A stretch of DNA of 64,000 nucleotides from Chitinophaga qingshengii (GTDB lineage: Bacteria > Bacteroidota > Bacteroidia > Chitinophagales > Chitinophagaceae), in contig NZ_JACVFC010000003.1 in assembly GCF_014529935.1 (NCBI RefSeq), positions 806,001 through 870,000 on the forward strand, written 5' to 3'. This document shows positions 31,204-40,613 of this stretch, one piece after another (position 1 is the stretch's first letter; each line of letters opens with the position of its first letter). A model generated the notes under the pieces. It saw only the letters and a program-made list of their open reading frames with translations. It was not told the origin of the DNA and searched no databases. The position numbers and the translations under genes are program-made.

Positions 31204-32105
31204 CCAACGCCGTAAAACCTGCCAGCTACCGTACACATACCTTCCTGTATCTGCTGGCCGTATATATTATCTGGGGATCTACTTATCTGGGAATAAAGTT
31301 CGCTACGGAAAGCGTGCCGCCATTTTTACTGTCAGCCTTGCGGTTTTTCCTGGCCGGTTGTATCCTGCTGGGCATTGGTTACTGGAAGGAGAGAAGCATC
31401 CCTGCCTGGCAACAAATAAGGGCTGCTATTTTCGTAGGGGTGTTACTGATAGGTGTCGGTAATACCACCGTAGCCCTGGCGGTACACTATATGCCATCCG
31501 GACTGGTAGCCCTGATCGTGGCGGCTATGCCGGCCTGGTTTATGGGGCTGGACTGGGCTTTCTTTAGTAAGAAAAAGCCCTCGCTGCTGACAATACTGGG
31601 GATTGTGCTGGGATTCCTGGGGCTGTTTTTACTCTTTAACCCGTTCTCCGCCGCTCATGCCACCAGGAGTTTTCCTTTGTGGCCTATTCCGGTGATCGTA
31701 ACGGGCAGTATTTGCTGGGCTACCGGTTCCTTGTTTGTACAACGGTTACCCATGCCTGCCCAGATGACCAGTACCGCCATACAGATGCTGGCAGGGGCCG
31801 TCTTCTCCCTGTTGGTCAGTTTTTGCCTGGAGCCCGGCGCCTGGAGTACACTACCGGGAATGTCTCAACGTAGTTTGCTTGCTTATATTTATCTTGTCAT
31901 GATAGGTTCGCTGGTCGGCTATACTTCTTATAGCTGGCTTACCCGCAATGCGCCGCCACGGCTTACGGCCACGTATGCCTATGTAAACCCGGTGGTGGCT
32001 ATGTTCCTGGGATGGGCTGTTGGTAACGAAGTGATCGACAGCATGGTAGGTGTGTCAGCTGCGATTGTTATTGCCGGTGTGGTACTGATGACATTAAAGA
32101 AGTAA
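31200..32105 (+). CDS. EamA/DMT family transporter
   Basis: 301 residues with ten predicted membrane helices in two EamA repeats (YIIWGSTYLGIKFATESVPPF at the start of the first; LAYIYLVMIGSLVGYTSYSWL and NPVVAMFLGWAVGNE in the second). Members export amino acids or other small metabolites; the substrate is unknown. Translationally coupled to the CGNR regulator. Confidence 0.9.
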   Translation: MTNAVKPASYRTHTFLYLLAVYIIWGSTYLGIKFATESVPPFLLSALRFFLAGCILLGIGYWKERSIPAWQQIRAAIFVGVLLIGVGNTTVALAVHYMPSGLVALIVAAMPAWFMGLDWAFFSKKKPSLLTILGIVLGFLGLFLLFNPFSAAHATRSFPLWPIPVIVTGSICWATGSLFVQRLPMPAQMTSTAIQMLAGAVFSLLVSFCLEPGAWSTLPGMSQRSLLAYIYLVMIGSLVGYTSYSWLTRNAPPRLTATYAYVNPVVAMFLGWAVGNEVIDSMVGVSAAIVIAGVVLMTLKK

Positions 32106-32135
32106 TGTGTATTTTGTTGGCTCAATATAGTTATC

Positions 32136-33095
32136 ATGGACAGGATTAATTGGGGCATCATCGGATGCGGTAATGTAACAGAAGTAAAAAGTGGTCCGGC
32201 TTTCCGACTGACTGCCCATAGCGATGTGACGGCAGTCATGCGCCGGAATCGCGAACTGGCGGCAGACTATGCCCAACGCCATCAGGTAGACCGCTACTAC
32301 GACGATGCTACCGACCTTCTGAACGATCCGCATGTAAATGCCATTTATATTGCCACTCCGCCGGATAGTCATGAAGCCTATGCCCTGGCTGCTATTGAAA
32401 AGGGTTTACCTGTTTATATAGAAAAGCCGGTAGGTATCAACCTGGCTGCTGCCCGTCGTATAGCGGCTGCTGTTAGTGCCAGTGGTGTTCGCGCCAGTGT
32501 GGCCCATTACCGCCGGCGCTTACCTGTATTTGTGCGGGTCAAAGAGTTACTGGAAGAAGGATATATTGGTCAGGTGCGTCACGTAGACCTGCGCCTCTGG
32601 AAAACATCGCCTACGGAAAATGCCGGATGGCGGCTTGATCCAACCTTGTCAGGTGGTGGTTTTTTCCACGACCTGGCGCCGCATCAGCTGGACATCCTCC
32701 TGGATTATTTCGGTAAGCCGCTGAAAGTGAGCGGTATCGGCACTGGGGAAGATCCGCGTGTAGCCGGCCAGGTTAGCGGCCAGGTACTATTCAACAACGG
32801 TATCCTCTTTAACGGCAGCTGGAACTTTATCGCGCCTCCCCATATGAATGCCGATTACTGCACCATCACCGGAGATGCCGGTACCATACGGTTTCATTTC
32901 TTCCGGGATTTTCATCTACTGACCGTGGAGACAGCCACAGGCACCGAAAACTTTAGTTTTGATACCCCTGCCCATGTGCAGGCGCCCCTGATTGCGGAAG
33001 TCGTGCAGTATTTCCGCGGAGAGGGACTTAATCCCGTTTCAGTAACCGACGCCGTTACCGGTATGGAGATGATGGAACAACTCCTGGGCTTATAG
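32136..33095 (+). CDS. Gfo/Idh/MocA family oxidoreductase
   Basis: 319 residues. NWGIIGCGNVTEVKSGPAF is the Rossmann start; IYIATPPDSHEAYALAAIEKGLPVYIEKPV contains the family's EKP motif (catalytic lysine), and SGGGFFHDLAPHQLDIL the conserved aspartate and histidine. An NAD(P)-dependent dehydrogenase of a sugar or inositol-like compound. It follows the EamA transporter by 30 bases and may share its transcript. Confidence 0.9.
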   Translation: MDRINWGIIGCGNVTEVKSGPAFRLTAHSDVTAVMRRNRELAADYAQRHQVDRYYDDATDLLNDPHVNAIYIATPPDSHEAYALAAIEKGLPVYIEKPVGINLAAARRIAAAVSASGVRASVAHYRRRLPVFVRVKELLEEGYIGQVRHVDLRLWKTSPTENAGWRLDPTLSGGGFFHDLAPHQLDILLDYFGKPLKVSGIGTGEDPRVAGQVSGQVLFNNGILFNGSWNFIAPPHMNADYCTITGDAGTIRFHFFRDFHLLTVETATGTENFSFDTPAHVQAPLIAEVVQYFRGEGLNPVSVTDAVTGMEMMEQLLGL

Positions 33096-33145
33096 ATACC
33101 TTTTATTTTTATATGTGCTGAAGCCCTGCGTAGCAAGTATTTCGC

Positions 33146-33173
33146 AGGAAGGGGAGATATTTCCCTTCCTTTT
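33146..33173 (+). terminator. Terminator after the Gfo/Idh gene
   Basis: AGGAAGGG and CCCTTCCT form an 8-bp stem with a nine-base loop followed by TTT. Confidence 0.6.
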
Positions 33174-33380
33174 GCCCCTGGAAATCATTATCTTGTGAAG
33201 ATCACCCGTTACAGGAAAACCCATTATCCCACTTCGGATAAGCCCTGTTTGATGAACCACAGCCACTTTTAGCAGCATTATATTTATTTATATATAACGG
33301 TTCCGCTCTTTTGGGTGTGCTATTTGTTTTGTTGCTGCACCATATACACGTCATTTGATAATTAGAGATATAAACTGACT

Positions 33381-35558
33381 ATGAAGAAGACTATTATTGT
33401 TTCGAACAGGCTACCGGTAAAAATTACAGAGAAAGACGGTGAGTTTTCACTGCAGCCCAGCGAAGGAGGATTGGCTACCGGTTTAGGATCTATTTACAGA
33501 GATGGCAATAACATCTGGCTGGGATGGCCGGGATTGGAAATCGAAGATCCCAAACAGCAGGAGAAAATCACGAAACAACTAAGGCAGATGAACCTCATGC
33601 CGGTTTTTCTGACCCAGGACGAAATCAACAACTTCTACGAAGGATTTTCCAATGAAACATTATGGCCGGTGTTCCATTACATGGCGGTATATGCCCGTTA
33701 CGACCAGGGCTACTGGGATGCCTACTACCAGGTAAATAAAAAGTTCCGGGATATTGTCATGCAGGTGGCCGAACAAGGGGATACCATCTGGGTACACGAT
33801 TACCAGCTGCTGTTACTGCCTGGTATGCTGCGGGCTGAAATGCCGGAAATATCCATCGGCTTTTTTAACCATATTCCGTTCCCTTCATACGAATTGTTTC
33901 GCCTTATTCCCTGGCGTGCGGAGCTGATAGAAGGGATGTTAGGCGCCGACCTGATGGGCTTTCACACTTTCGACGATACCCGGCACTTTCTGAATGCGGC
34001 CAGTCGCATCCTGCCGGTCAATACCACGGCCAATATCGTTTACTATAATGACAGGGCCGTAGTGGTGGAGACTTTCCCCATGGGTATCGACTTTAATAAA
34101 TTCTCCGGCCTCGCCAATGATCCGGAAGTAAAACACCAGATACAAAGTCTGAAGGAGAACTTCCAGCAGGATCGGATGGTGTTGTCTATAGACCGGCTGG
34201 ATTACAGCAAGGGTATCCTGCAACGGCTGCAGGCTTTTGAACTGCTGTTACAGCTGCATCCGGAATATATCGGCAAAGTTGTCTTGTATATGATTGTGGT
34301 GCCTTCCAGAGATACCGTACCGCAATACAAAGAGCTACGCGATGAAATCGATAAACTGGTAGGTAACATTAACTCTCGTTTCCGTACTCTCAGCTGGCAT
34401 CCGGTGCAGTATTTCTACCGGTCCTTTCCGGTGGAAGTGCTGGCGGGACTCTATAACTACGCCGACATTTGTCTGGTTACGCCGATGCGTGACGGGATGA
34501 ACCTCGTCAGCAAAGAGTACGTGGCCAGCCGGAATAATAATGATGGTGTACTGATTCTCAGTGAAATGGCCGGTGCATCTAAAGAACTCATCGACGCGAT
34601 CATCGTAAATCCCAATAACATCGGGGCCATTACCCGGGCTATTGTAGATGCACTCAATATGCCTTTACCGGAACAACAACGGCGCATGAAGCAGATGCGG
34701 CAACTGGTGTCCAAGTTCAACGTTCATCACTGGGTGAAATTATTCATGACCCGCCTGGAAGAAGTGAACCAGATGCAGCAGAATATGCTGGCACGCCGGG
34801 TGAACCAGGAAACAGCTGTCATGATAAGACAACAATACCGGCAAGCAAAAAAACGCATCATCTTCCTGGACTACGACGGCACGCTGGTCGGATTTCAGAG
34901 CAATATAGACATGGCCGCACCAGATCCGGATCTGTACCAGCTGCTGCGGGAGCTGGCGGCTTATCCCGGCAATCATATTGTCATGATCAGCGGCCGCAAA
35001 CACGAAACGCTGGGAGAGTGGTTCGGGCATTTGCCGGTAGACCTGATCGCCGAACACGGTGCCTGGCAAAAGACCCGGGAAGGAGAGTGGTACCAGTTGC
35101 CCGGTCTCACCGATAAATGGAAACAGGAAATCATGCCCATGCTGGAGCAGGCTACAGACCGTACCCCTGGCTCATTTGTAGAAGAAAAAAGTTACTCCCT
35201 CGTATGGCACTACCGTAAAGTGGAATCAGGTTTGGGCGAACAACGCGCCAATGAACTGATGAACACCCTGCGTTATTACACAGTAGAAAAGGGTTTGCAG
35301 GTATTGCCCGGAGATAAGGTGATTGAAGTGAAAAATATCGAGATCAATAAAGGCAAAGCTGCCCTCAGCTGGTTAAATCATAAGAAGTATGATTTTATTA
35401 TGGCGATGGGAGATGACGTGACCGACGAAGATATCTTTAAAGCGTTGCCACCAAAGGCGATCACAATTAAAGTGGGAAGTCAGGTGTCGGCCGCGCAGTA
35501 TTACCTGCGAAGCCATCATGAAGTCCGGCATTTGCTGCGTACCCTGAAATCCATTTAG
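33381..35558 (+). CDS. Bifunctional trehalose-6-phosphate synthase/phosphatase (OtsA-OtsB fusion)
   Basis: 725 residues. The OtsA part (about 1-465) starts IIVSNRLPVKI, has EGGLATGLGSIY, WVHDYQLLLLPGMLR, HIPFPSYELFRL, SIDRLDYSKGI and DGMNLVSKEYVA. The OtsB part (about 490-725) has the HAD motif FLDYDGTLVG (about 494), MISGRKH and GDDVTDEDIF. The fusion makes trehalose from UDP-glucose and glucose-6-phosphate in one protein. It converges with a GH15 gene and lies near glucokinase, forming a trehalose metabolism cluster. Confidence 0.95.
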   Translation: MKKTIIVSNRLPVKITEKDGEFSLQPSEGGLATGLGSIYRDGNNIWLGWPGLEIEDPKQQEKITKQLRQMNLMPVFLTQDEINNFYEGFSNETLWPVFHYMAVYARYDQGYWDAYYQVNKKFRDIVMQVAEQGDTIWVHDYQLLLLPGMLRAEMPEISIGFFNHIPFPSYELFRLIPWRAELIEGMLGADLMGFHTFDDTRHFLNAASRILPVNTTANIVYYNDRAVVVETFPMGIDFNKFSGLANDPEVKHQIQSLKENFQQDRMVLSIDRLDYSKGILQRLQAFELLLQLHPEYIGKVVLYMIVVPSRDTVPQYKELRDEIDKLVGNINSRFRTLSWHPVQYFYRSFPVEVLAGLYNYADICLVTPMRDGMNLVSKEYVASRNNNDGVLILSEMAGASKELIDAIIVNPNNIGAITRAIVDALNMPLPEQQRRMKQMRQLVSKFNVHHWVKLFMTRLEEVNQMQQNMLARRVNQETAVMIRQQYRQAKKRIIFLDYDGTLVGFQSNIDMAAPDPDLYQLLRELAAYPGNHIVMISGRKHETLGEWFGHLPVDLIAEHGAWQKTREGEWYQLPGLTDKWKQEIMPMLEQATDRTPGSFVEEKSYSLVWHYRKVESGLGEQRANELMNTLRYYTVEKGLQVLPGDKVIEVKNIEINKGKAALSWLNHKKYDFIMAMGDDVTDEDIFKALPPKAITIKVGSQVSAAQYYLRSHHEVRHLLRTLKSI

Positions 35559-35583
35559 AAATTTTGAAATTTTGGGATTTTCA

Positions 35584-35708
35584 GATTTACGAATTTCTGG
35601 GATTTGATTATGTGATGTTGATCATGTTATAATGAATTATATATGAATTATATATTATTTATATATTTAAACAACATCACACAATCAAATCCCAGAAATT
35701 CGTAAATC
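35584..35708. repeat. Long palindrome with 37-bp arms
   Basis: Arms 35584-35620 and 35672-35708 pair with one mismatch around a 51-base AT-rich centre that holds further small palindromes. The outer module GATTTACGAATTTCTGGGA matches the modules of the palindromes near 12.4 and 14.75 kb. It separates the convergent trehalose synthase and GH15 genes. Confidence 0.8.
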
Positions 35709-35726
35709 CCCTAAATCCGAAAATCC

Positions 35727-37508
35727 CTAAATAAATATTGGTTTATCCAGTTTCATCGCTATGCGGTAGGCCGCATTCATCAGTCCCACATGGCTATAGG
35801 CCTGGGGGAAATTACCCCATTGGCTGCCGGTAGTGGATTCCACATCTTCACTGAAAAGCAGGAGGTGGTTGGAATATTGCAGCAGCTTACTGAATTCGCG
35901 TTGTGCATCATCCAGCCGGCCTACGCAGGCGAGCGCTTCTACGTACCAGAAGGCACATACCAGGAAAGTTGTTTTAGGGAGACCAAAATCATCGGAGTGC
36001 CGGTAACGGTAAAACAGCCCTTCCGGTGTTTTCAATTCTTTTTCCAGTCCTGCCAAATGATCCCGTGCCTTTTCAGAAGCAGGGTCCAGGTAGTTCATCA
36101 TAATCAGTTGCAGCGTGCTGGCATCCAGGTGCTGACTGCCGGCGGCATTGGTATATACTTTCCGTACCGGATCATAGCAACTTTCAATATGAGCCGCAGC
36201 GCGGTTCTTCAAAGCAACGGCGCGGTCAATCAGTTCTTCATTGCCGATAGTCCTGGCCATTTTTTCTGCCGCATTACAACCCGCCCACTGGAATAAGTTC
36301 GTGTAGCAGTGAATGTTAGCCATGTTCCGGAACTCCCAGATACCGGCGTCTTTTTCATCGATGGTCTTTTCTATTTTTTTCAGCAGGAGGTTGATCCACC
36401 GGTCAGAGTCTTTCCGTTCGGAGAAGATAAAACGGTGGTCGGTATATAATGGTAACATGGAAATCAACACCTGTCCATAGATATCATTCTGGATATGTTC
36501 ATAGGCCTGGTTACCTATGCGGACAGGCTGATTGCCCATATATCCGTCGAGATGGGGGAGTATGGTTTCCACCAGGTCCTTTTTTCCGGTGATACCGTAC
36601 AAAGGCTGATAGCGGAAATCACCGGAGAAAGAGATGTCAGTGATATAACCGAAGTACTTCTCCATTTCCTCAAAATGACCGATATGGTTCAGTGCGGTAA
36701 TTACATAATAGGTATCGCGCATCCAGCAGTAGCGGTAGTCCCAGTTGCGGCCACTGTCCGGGAATTCCGGGAGACTGGTGGTACTGGCCGCAATGATGGC
36801 GCCGGTATCTTCATTTTGGTGGATTTTCAGCGCCAAAGCGGCCCGGATTACATAAGGCTGATGGTAATTGGCAATGGAAGAATGTTTGATCCAGGTGCGC
36901 CAGTAGGTGGCGGTTTCCCGGAGAAACCGTTCGGCTGTGCTTGCCAGCGGCGCTTCCAGGGGCAGGCCGTAGGTGAGTATCAGGTATTTGGTTTCATTCA
37001 ACACAAAATATTCTTCATCAAAAACATAGCTCACGGCAATATTGGTGGTCAGCCTGATATTGTCCTCGCAGCCGGTGAACTCGATGTGGCTGCTGCCTCT
37101 GATGGGATGTAACTGGGCGGTGCCATAATCGCAGGTGGGTGTACACCGCACACGGATGCGGGGTGAGCCATCCAGTGGTTCCACTTTCCGTATCAGCATC
37201 AGCGGTTTGAAAAAACGTTCGTATTGCTGAAAGCGGGGGGCGAAGTCGGTCACCCGGTAACTACCTTCCGTAGTGCTGATTTCCGTACAGAGAATATTGG
37301 TATTCTCCATATAATATTGATGGGATGCATAATCGCCGGTAGGCAGGATGGAAAAGGCACCCCCTTTTTTACGATCCAGCAGCCCTCCAAAAACGAAAGA
37401 GCTGTCCATCCGGGGCCAGCAGAGCCAATCTACATTCGTGTCTTTGTTGATATGCGCCAGGAACGCGCAATTTCCAATAAGTCCAGTCTGATAGGTATGT
37501 CTTTCCAT
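35727..37508 (-). CDS. Glycoside hydrolase family 15 protein (probable trehalase or glucoamylase)
   Basis: 593 residues. The N-terminal beta-sandwich begins IGNCAFLAHINKDTNVDWLCWPRMDSS, and the (alpha/alpha)6 catalytic barrel has GRNWDYRYCWMRDTYYVI (about residues 250-267), the GH15 signature. The protein lacks a signal peptide, so it acts in the cytoplasm. Bacterial GH15 proteins of this kind include trehalases; placement beside a trehalose synthase and a glucokinase favours trehalose as substrate, which is inference. Confidence 0.88.
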   Translation of the reverse strand: MERHTYQTGLIGNCAFLAHINKDTNVDWLCWPRMDSSFVFGGLLDRKKGGAFSILPTGDYASHQYYMENTNILCTEISTTEGSYRVTDFAPRFQQYERFFKPLMLIRKVEPLDGSPRIRVRCTPTCDYGTAQLHPIRGSSHIEFTGCEDNIRLTTNIAVSYVFDEEYFVLNETKYLILTYGLPLEAPLASTAERFLRETATYWRTWIKHSSIANYHQPYVIRAALALKIHQNEDTGAIIAASTTSLPEFPDSGRNWDYRYCWMRDTYYVITALNHIGHFEEMEKYFGYITDISFSGDFRYQPLYGITGKKDLVETILPHLDGYMGNQPVRIGNQAYEHIQNDIYGQVLISMLPLYTDHRFIFSERKDSDRWINLLLKKIEKTIDEKDAGIWEFRNMANIHCYTNLFQWAGCNAAEKMARTIGNEELIDRAVALKNRAAAHIESCYDPVRKVYTNAAGSQHLDASTLQLIMMNYLDPASEKARDHLAGLEKELKTPEGLFYRYRHSDDFGLPKTTFLVCAFWYVEALACVGRLDDAQREFSKLLQYSNHLLLFSEDVESTTGSQWGNFPQAYSHVGLMNAAYRIAMKLDKPIFI

Positions 37509-37611
37509 TAAAAATCAATTTATTGGGTTTACATTTTTTTCAGAAAATTGTTCAACGAGGGGCAAATGCTGTTCCAATTTGACTATTTTTAGGAGATAAG
37601 TTTACGATGTT

Positions 37612-38664
37612 ATGCAGACAATCAAAAAGCAGCACTATTTGCCTAGGTTTGTAGCACCCGTATATGAGCAGGGGAAAGAACTGTATTTATTGGCCGGCGA
37701 CCTGGGTGGCACAAAGACCAACCTGGCCTTGTTCCGCCTGGCCGAAGGGGATTTCGATGTAGTGCGGGAAGACAAATATGCATCGAGGGACTATGCCAGT
37801 TTCTCAGAAATTATTCAGCATTTTATTAGTCAGGGTGGGGAAAAGCCGCAGCGTATATGCATTGGGGTAGCCGGACCGGTTGTGAAAGGGAAAGTGGAGC
37901 TTACCAATTTATCACGCGAGCTTAGTGAAGATGAAATCCGGCAGGCAACAGGTATCCAGGCGGTAGCACTCATCAACGACCTGGAAGCTACGGCATATGG
38001 ATTAGCTACCTTATCACCGGGACAGTTAACTACTTTACATCGCGGCGCTGCCGATAATAATGGTAATATGGCCATCATCGCACCGGGTACAGGGTTGGGC
38101 ATGGCCGGCCTGTATTGGGATGGCAAGCATCATCATCCTTTCCCTACGGAAGGTGGTCATGGTGATTTTGCACCGCGTACGGAACTCGATATATCTTTAT
38201 TAAGATATCTGCAGGAGAAATATGAGATTGCCAGCTGGGAGCGCGTTATTTCCGGTCCGGGTATCGTGACCATTTACCAGTTCCTGCGGGATATAAAAGA
38301 AATGGAAGTGCCGTCGGCACTGGCAGCGGAAATGGCAGCCGGCGACGATGCCGCCGTTATCAGCAAAGCAGCCATGGAAGGCAAAGTGGCGATCTGTGTA
38401 AAAACGATGGAACTGTTTGTCCGGTACCTGGCGCGCGAATCGTGCAACCTGGTGCTGAAGATGAAATCCACCGGGGGACTCTTTCTGGGAGGCGGTATTC
38501 CGCCCAAGATAGCCCGGTTACTGGAGACCGGCGAGTTCTTTCATCACTATATGCAGGGCGACCGGATGGCTGAACTGCTGACCAGTGTGCCTATTCATAT
38601 TGTCAACAATGATAAGTCTGCGCTTTGGGGCGCAGCATATTATGCTGGATTATTAGCAGATTAA
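37612..38664 (+). CDS. glk: Glucokinase
   Basis: 350 residues of the Glk (PF02685) type, not ROK. The phosphate-binding LLAGDLGGTKTNLALFR (about 26-42), ALINDLEATAYGLATL with the catalytic aspartate, APGTGLGMAGL, and TEGGHGDFAPR match the family. It would phosphorylate glucose released by the neighbouring GH15 enzyme. Divergent from that gene with a 103-bp shared upstream region. Confidence 0.94.
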   Translation: MQTIKKQHYLPRFVAPVYEQGKELYLLAGDLGGTKTNLALFRLAEGDFDVVREDKYASRDYASFSEIIQHFISQGGEKPQRICIGVAGPVVKGKVELTNLSRELSEDEIRQATGIQAVALINDLEATAYGLATLSPGQLTTLHRGAADNNGNMAIIAPGTGLGMAGLYWDGKHHHPFPTEGGHGDFAPRTELDISLLRYLQEKYEIASWERVISGPGIVTIYQFLRDIKEMEVPSALAAEMAAGDDAAVISKAAMEGKVAICVKTMELFVRYLARESCNLVLKMKSTGGLFLGGGIPPKIARLLETGEFFHHYMQGDRMAELLTSVPIHIVNNDKSALWGAAYYAGLLAD

Positions 38665-38667
38665 TTT

Positions 38668-38675
38668 TACTTTTG
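38668..38675 (+). promoter_or_regulatory. Promoter of the fluoride exporter transcript, -7 element TACTTTTG
   Basis: Exact TAnnTTTG match; the transcript would start at about 38681, precisely where the riboswitch P1 stem begins. Confidence 0.7.
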
Positions 38676-38680
38676 CATCA

Positions 38681-38745
38681 CAGGAAATGGTGTCTTCCTG
38701 CTCCGAACCGTTTCGGGTCCTCCGAAACTGATGGCGCCTACAAAA
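38681..38745 (+). promoter_or_regulatory. Fluoride riboswitch (crcB motif)
   Basis: P1 is CAGGAA/TTCCTG (38681-38686 with 38695-38700) closing the eight-base loop ATGGTGTC, the same size and start as in known fluoride aptamers. P3 is GTTTCGG/CCGAAAC (38710-38716 with 38722-38728), followed at once by the conserved TGATG and CCTAC (38729-38741). Loop bases GGTGTC (38089+600, that is 38689-38694) pair with GGCGCC (38733-38738) as the required pseudoknot, with two G-U pairs. The downstream gene is a CLC-type exporter, as expected. The joining strand between P1 and P3 (CTCCGAACC) is less typical. Confidence 0.85.
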
Positions 38746-38793
38746 CGAACCAGGTGATACAAAGTGGTGTCACCTTAAACTGCTGTTTGTAGG
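38737..38793 (+). promoter_or_regulatory. Expression platform: start-codon-occluding stem
   Basis: CCTACAAA (38737-38744), which overlaps the 3' pseudoknot strand of the aptamer, can pair with TTTGTAGG (38786-38793), which ends two bases before the ATG at 38796. Between them GGTGATAC/GTGTCACC (38753-38760 with 38767-38774) forms an inner hairpin. Pseudoknot and occluding stem compete for the bases at 38737-38738 and nearby, so fluoride binding would free the translation start. The mechanism is inferred from pairing. Confidence 0.6.
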
Positions 38794-38795
38794 AC

Positions 38796-40085
38796 ATGAT
38801 ACAAAATAGAAATAAACCGGAACAAATTACAGTAGCGTATCAGCTGCTGAGATGGACAGTGTTGGTATTACCTGTTGCCCTGATCGTGGGCAGCCTGGTA
38901 GCCCTCTTTCTATGGATGCTCGACAAGGCGACGAAGATCCGTTTTGAAAATGGATGGTTGTTGTACCTGTTGCCATTAGCAGGTATATTGATTTATTGGT
39001 TATACCGCGTGGGAGGCAAGAATGCCGAAAAGGGCAATAACCTGATCATGGATGAGATACACCAGCCCGGAGGAGGTGTTCCCGCGAGGATGGCGCCCCT
39101 GGTGCTGCTCACCACTGTGATCACCCACCTGTTTGGCGGTTCCGCCGGACGGGAAGGCACAGCCGTGCAGATTGGTGGAAGTATGGCCGCCTGGATAGGA
39201 AAAACGCTCGGACTCACGCCCAGGGATATACGTATATTATTAATGACCGGTATTGCCGCAGGTTTTGGAGCGGTATTCGGAACACCCATTGCAGGTACTG
39301 TGTTCGCCCTGGAAGTACTGGCTATTGGCGCCATGCGTTACGATGCGCTGGTGCCTTGTCTTATTGCAGCCGTACTGGCAGATGTAGTTTGTTCAGCCTG
39401 GGGAATATCGCACACACATTATCAGATATTATACACAGGTTCGCACCTGACGCCTTATATCCCTTTTGTGAAGGCTGATCTGTTTCTGTTACTAAAGGTG
39501 ATAGTAGCTGGCGTCGCTTTTGGCTTGACCGGCTTTTTGTTTTCCTGGATGATTCACGCGATCAAATATAACGCCAACGTCTATATTAAAATTCCGTGGC
39601 TTATTCCTGTTGTGGGCGGTTTGGTGGTTATCGGTATGACTTTTATTCTCGGCACCCGTGATTATCTGGGTTTAGGCGTGTATAGTCAGTCGCCCGACGG
39701 CGTCAGTATCGTTAATGCCTTCAGCGGCAGCAGTAATATCTCTGACTGGAGCTGGCTATGGAAGCTGATTTTCACCGCTGTAACGCTGGGAATGGGTTTT
39801 AAAGGGGGAGAGGTGACACCTTTATTTTTTATGGGCGCCACCCTGGGGCATACGCTGGCCTTGTTGCTCGGCGCGCCGGTTGACCTGTTCGCCGGACTTG
39901 GTTTCATCGCCGTTTTTGCCGGGGCCACCAATACACCGCTGGCGTGTACACTGATGGGCGTTGAACTTTTTGGCACTGACCACGTACTGTATTTCGCCGT
40001 AGCGTGTTTTACCGCGTATTATTTCAGCGGGCACTCCGGAATTTACGCTTCCCAAAAACTTGTAGTCTCAAAATTTGATCGCTAA
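38796..40085 (+). CDS. CLC-type fluoride/proton antiporter (EriC-F like)
   Basis: 429 residues, a CLC-fold membrane protein with about 10-12 helices. The sequence [21 protein letters not shown] (GREGT in place of the chloride-type GREGP; about residues 113-132) and [20 protein letters not shown] are characteristic of the CLC-F clade, which expels fluoride. [19 protein letters not shown] is the later ion-path motif. The fluoride riboswitch in its leader independently supports fluoride as the substrate; annotation pipelines usually call it a chloride channel. Confidence 0.9.
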   Translation: MIQNRNKPEQITVAYQLLRWTVLVLPVALIVGSLVALFLWMLDKATKIRFENGWLLYLLPLAGILIYWLYRVGGKNAEKGNNLIMDEIHQPGGGVPARMAPLVLLTTVITHLFGGSAGREGTAVQIGGSMAAWIGKTLGLTPRDIRILLMTGIAAGFGAVFGTPIAGTVFALEVLAIGAMRYDALVPCLIAAVLADVVCSAWGISHTHYQILYTGSHLTPYIPFVKADLFLLLKVIVAGVAFGLTGFLFSWMIHAIKYNANVYIKIPWLIPVVGGLVVIGMTFILGTRDYLGLGVYSQSPDGVSIVNAFSGSSNISDWSWLWKLIFTAVTLGMGFKGGEVTPLFFMGATLGHTLALLLGAPVDLFAGLGFIAVFAGATNTPLACTLMGVELFGTDHVLYFAVACFTAYYFSGHSGIYASQKLVVSKFDR

Positions 40086-40110
40086 ATTGGCTCTGGTAGC
40101 GGATTTGGGA

Positions 40111-40128
40111 GCTAACAATTTTGTTAGC
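40111..40128. other. Small palindrome after the exporter
   Basis: GCTAACAA-TT-TTGTTAGC is a perfect hairpin 26 bases after the exporter stop. It lacks a T tract on the plus strand, so termination is uncertain. Confidence 0.35.
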
Positions 40129-40154
40129 CCGATAGTCCGTTACTTATCATGTTG

Positions 40155-40162
40155 TAGTTTTG
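40155..40162 (+). promoter_or_regulatory. Promoter of the VOC gene, -7 element TAGTTTTG
   Basis: Exact TAnnTTTG match ending four bases before the ATG at 40167. The transcript would begin at or next to the start codon, suggesting a leaderless mRNA. Confidence 0.5.
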
Positions 40163-40166
40163 CCGC

Positions 40167-40607
40167 ATGAACAAGACGAATATCACGGGCATCCATCATT
40201 TGGCCATTCAGGCCAATGATTTCCAGGCCACCTGCAGGTTTTATGAGGCGCTGGGACTTGTACCATACCATTCCTGGACATTACCGGAGTTTAATATTAC
40301 AGATGCGGCGTTGCTGCAAATTCCGGGTACCGGGTCCTTTATCGAAATATTTGACAAGGACGCCAATGTGGCCGCGCAGGGGCGCCGCAGACAGCCTGGT
40401 GAGACGCCCGTCACCGGAGCGATATTACACCTGGCATTGACCGTTGAGGATGTGGATGCTGCGTATGTCCACGCATTATCACTGGGCGCTGTGAGCTGCA
40501 TCGCGCCGAATGATTTATCGCTCGGTCAGCCGCCGTTAAAAATCCGTAACGCACTGGTGTACGGGCTGGATGGAGAAGTCATTGAATTTATTACCGTATT
40601 CGCATAA
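40167..40607 (+). CDS. VOC (glyoxalase/dioxygenase-like) family protein
   Basis: 146 residues with two beta-alpha-beta-beta-beta modules of the vicinal oxygen chelate fold: ITGIHHLAIQANDFQATCRFYEALGL, and HLALTVEDVDAAYVHALSLGA followed by LDGEVIEFITVF. The metal ligands H (HHLAI), H (ILHLAL) and E (GEVIEF) are present. Function within this broad family cannot be told. Last chromosomal gene before the prophage. Confidence 0.85.
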   Translation: MNKTNITGIHHLAIQANDFQATCRFYEALGLVPYHSWTLPEFNITDAALLQIPGTGSFIEIFDKDANVAAQGRRRQPGETPVTGAILHLALTVEDVDAAYVHALSLGAVSCIAPNDLSLGQPPLKIRNALVYGLDGEVIEFITVFA

Positions 40608-40613
40608 TTTTTT

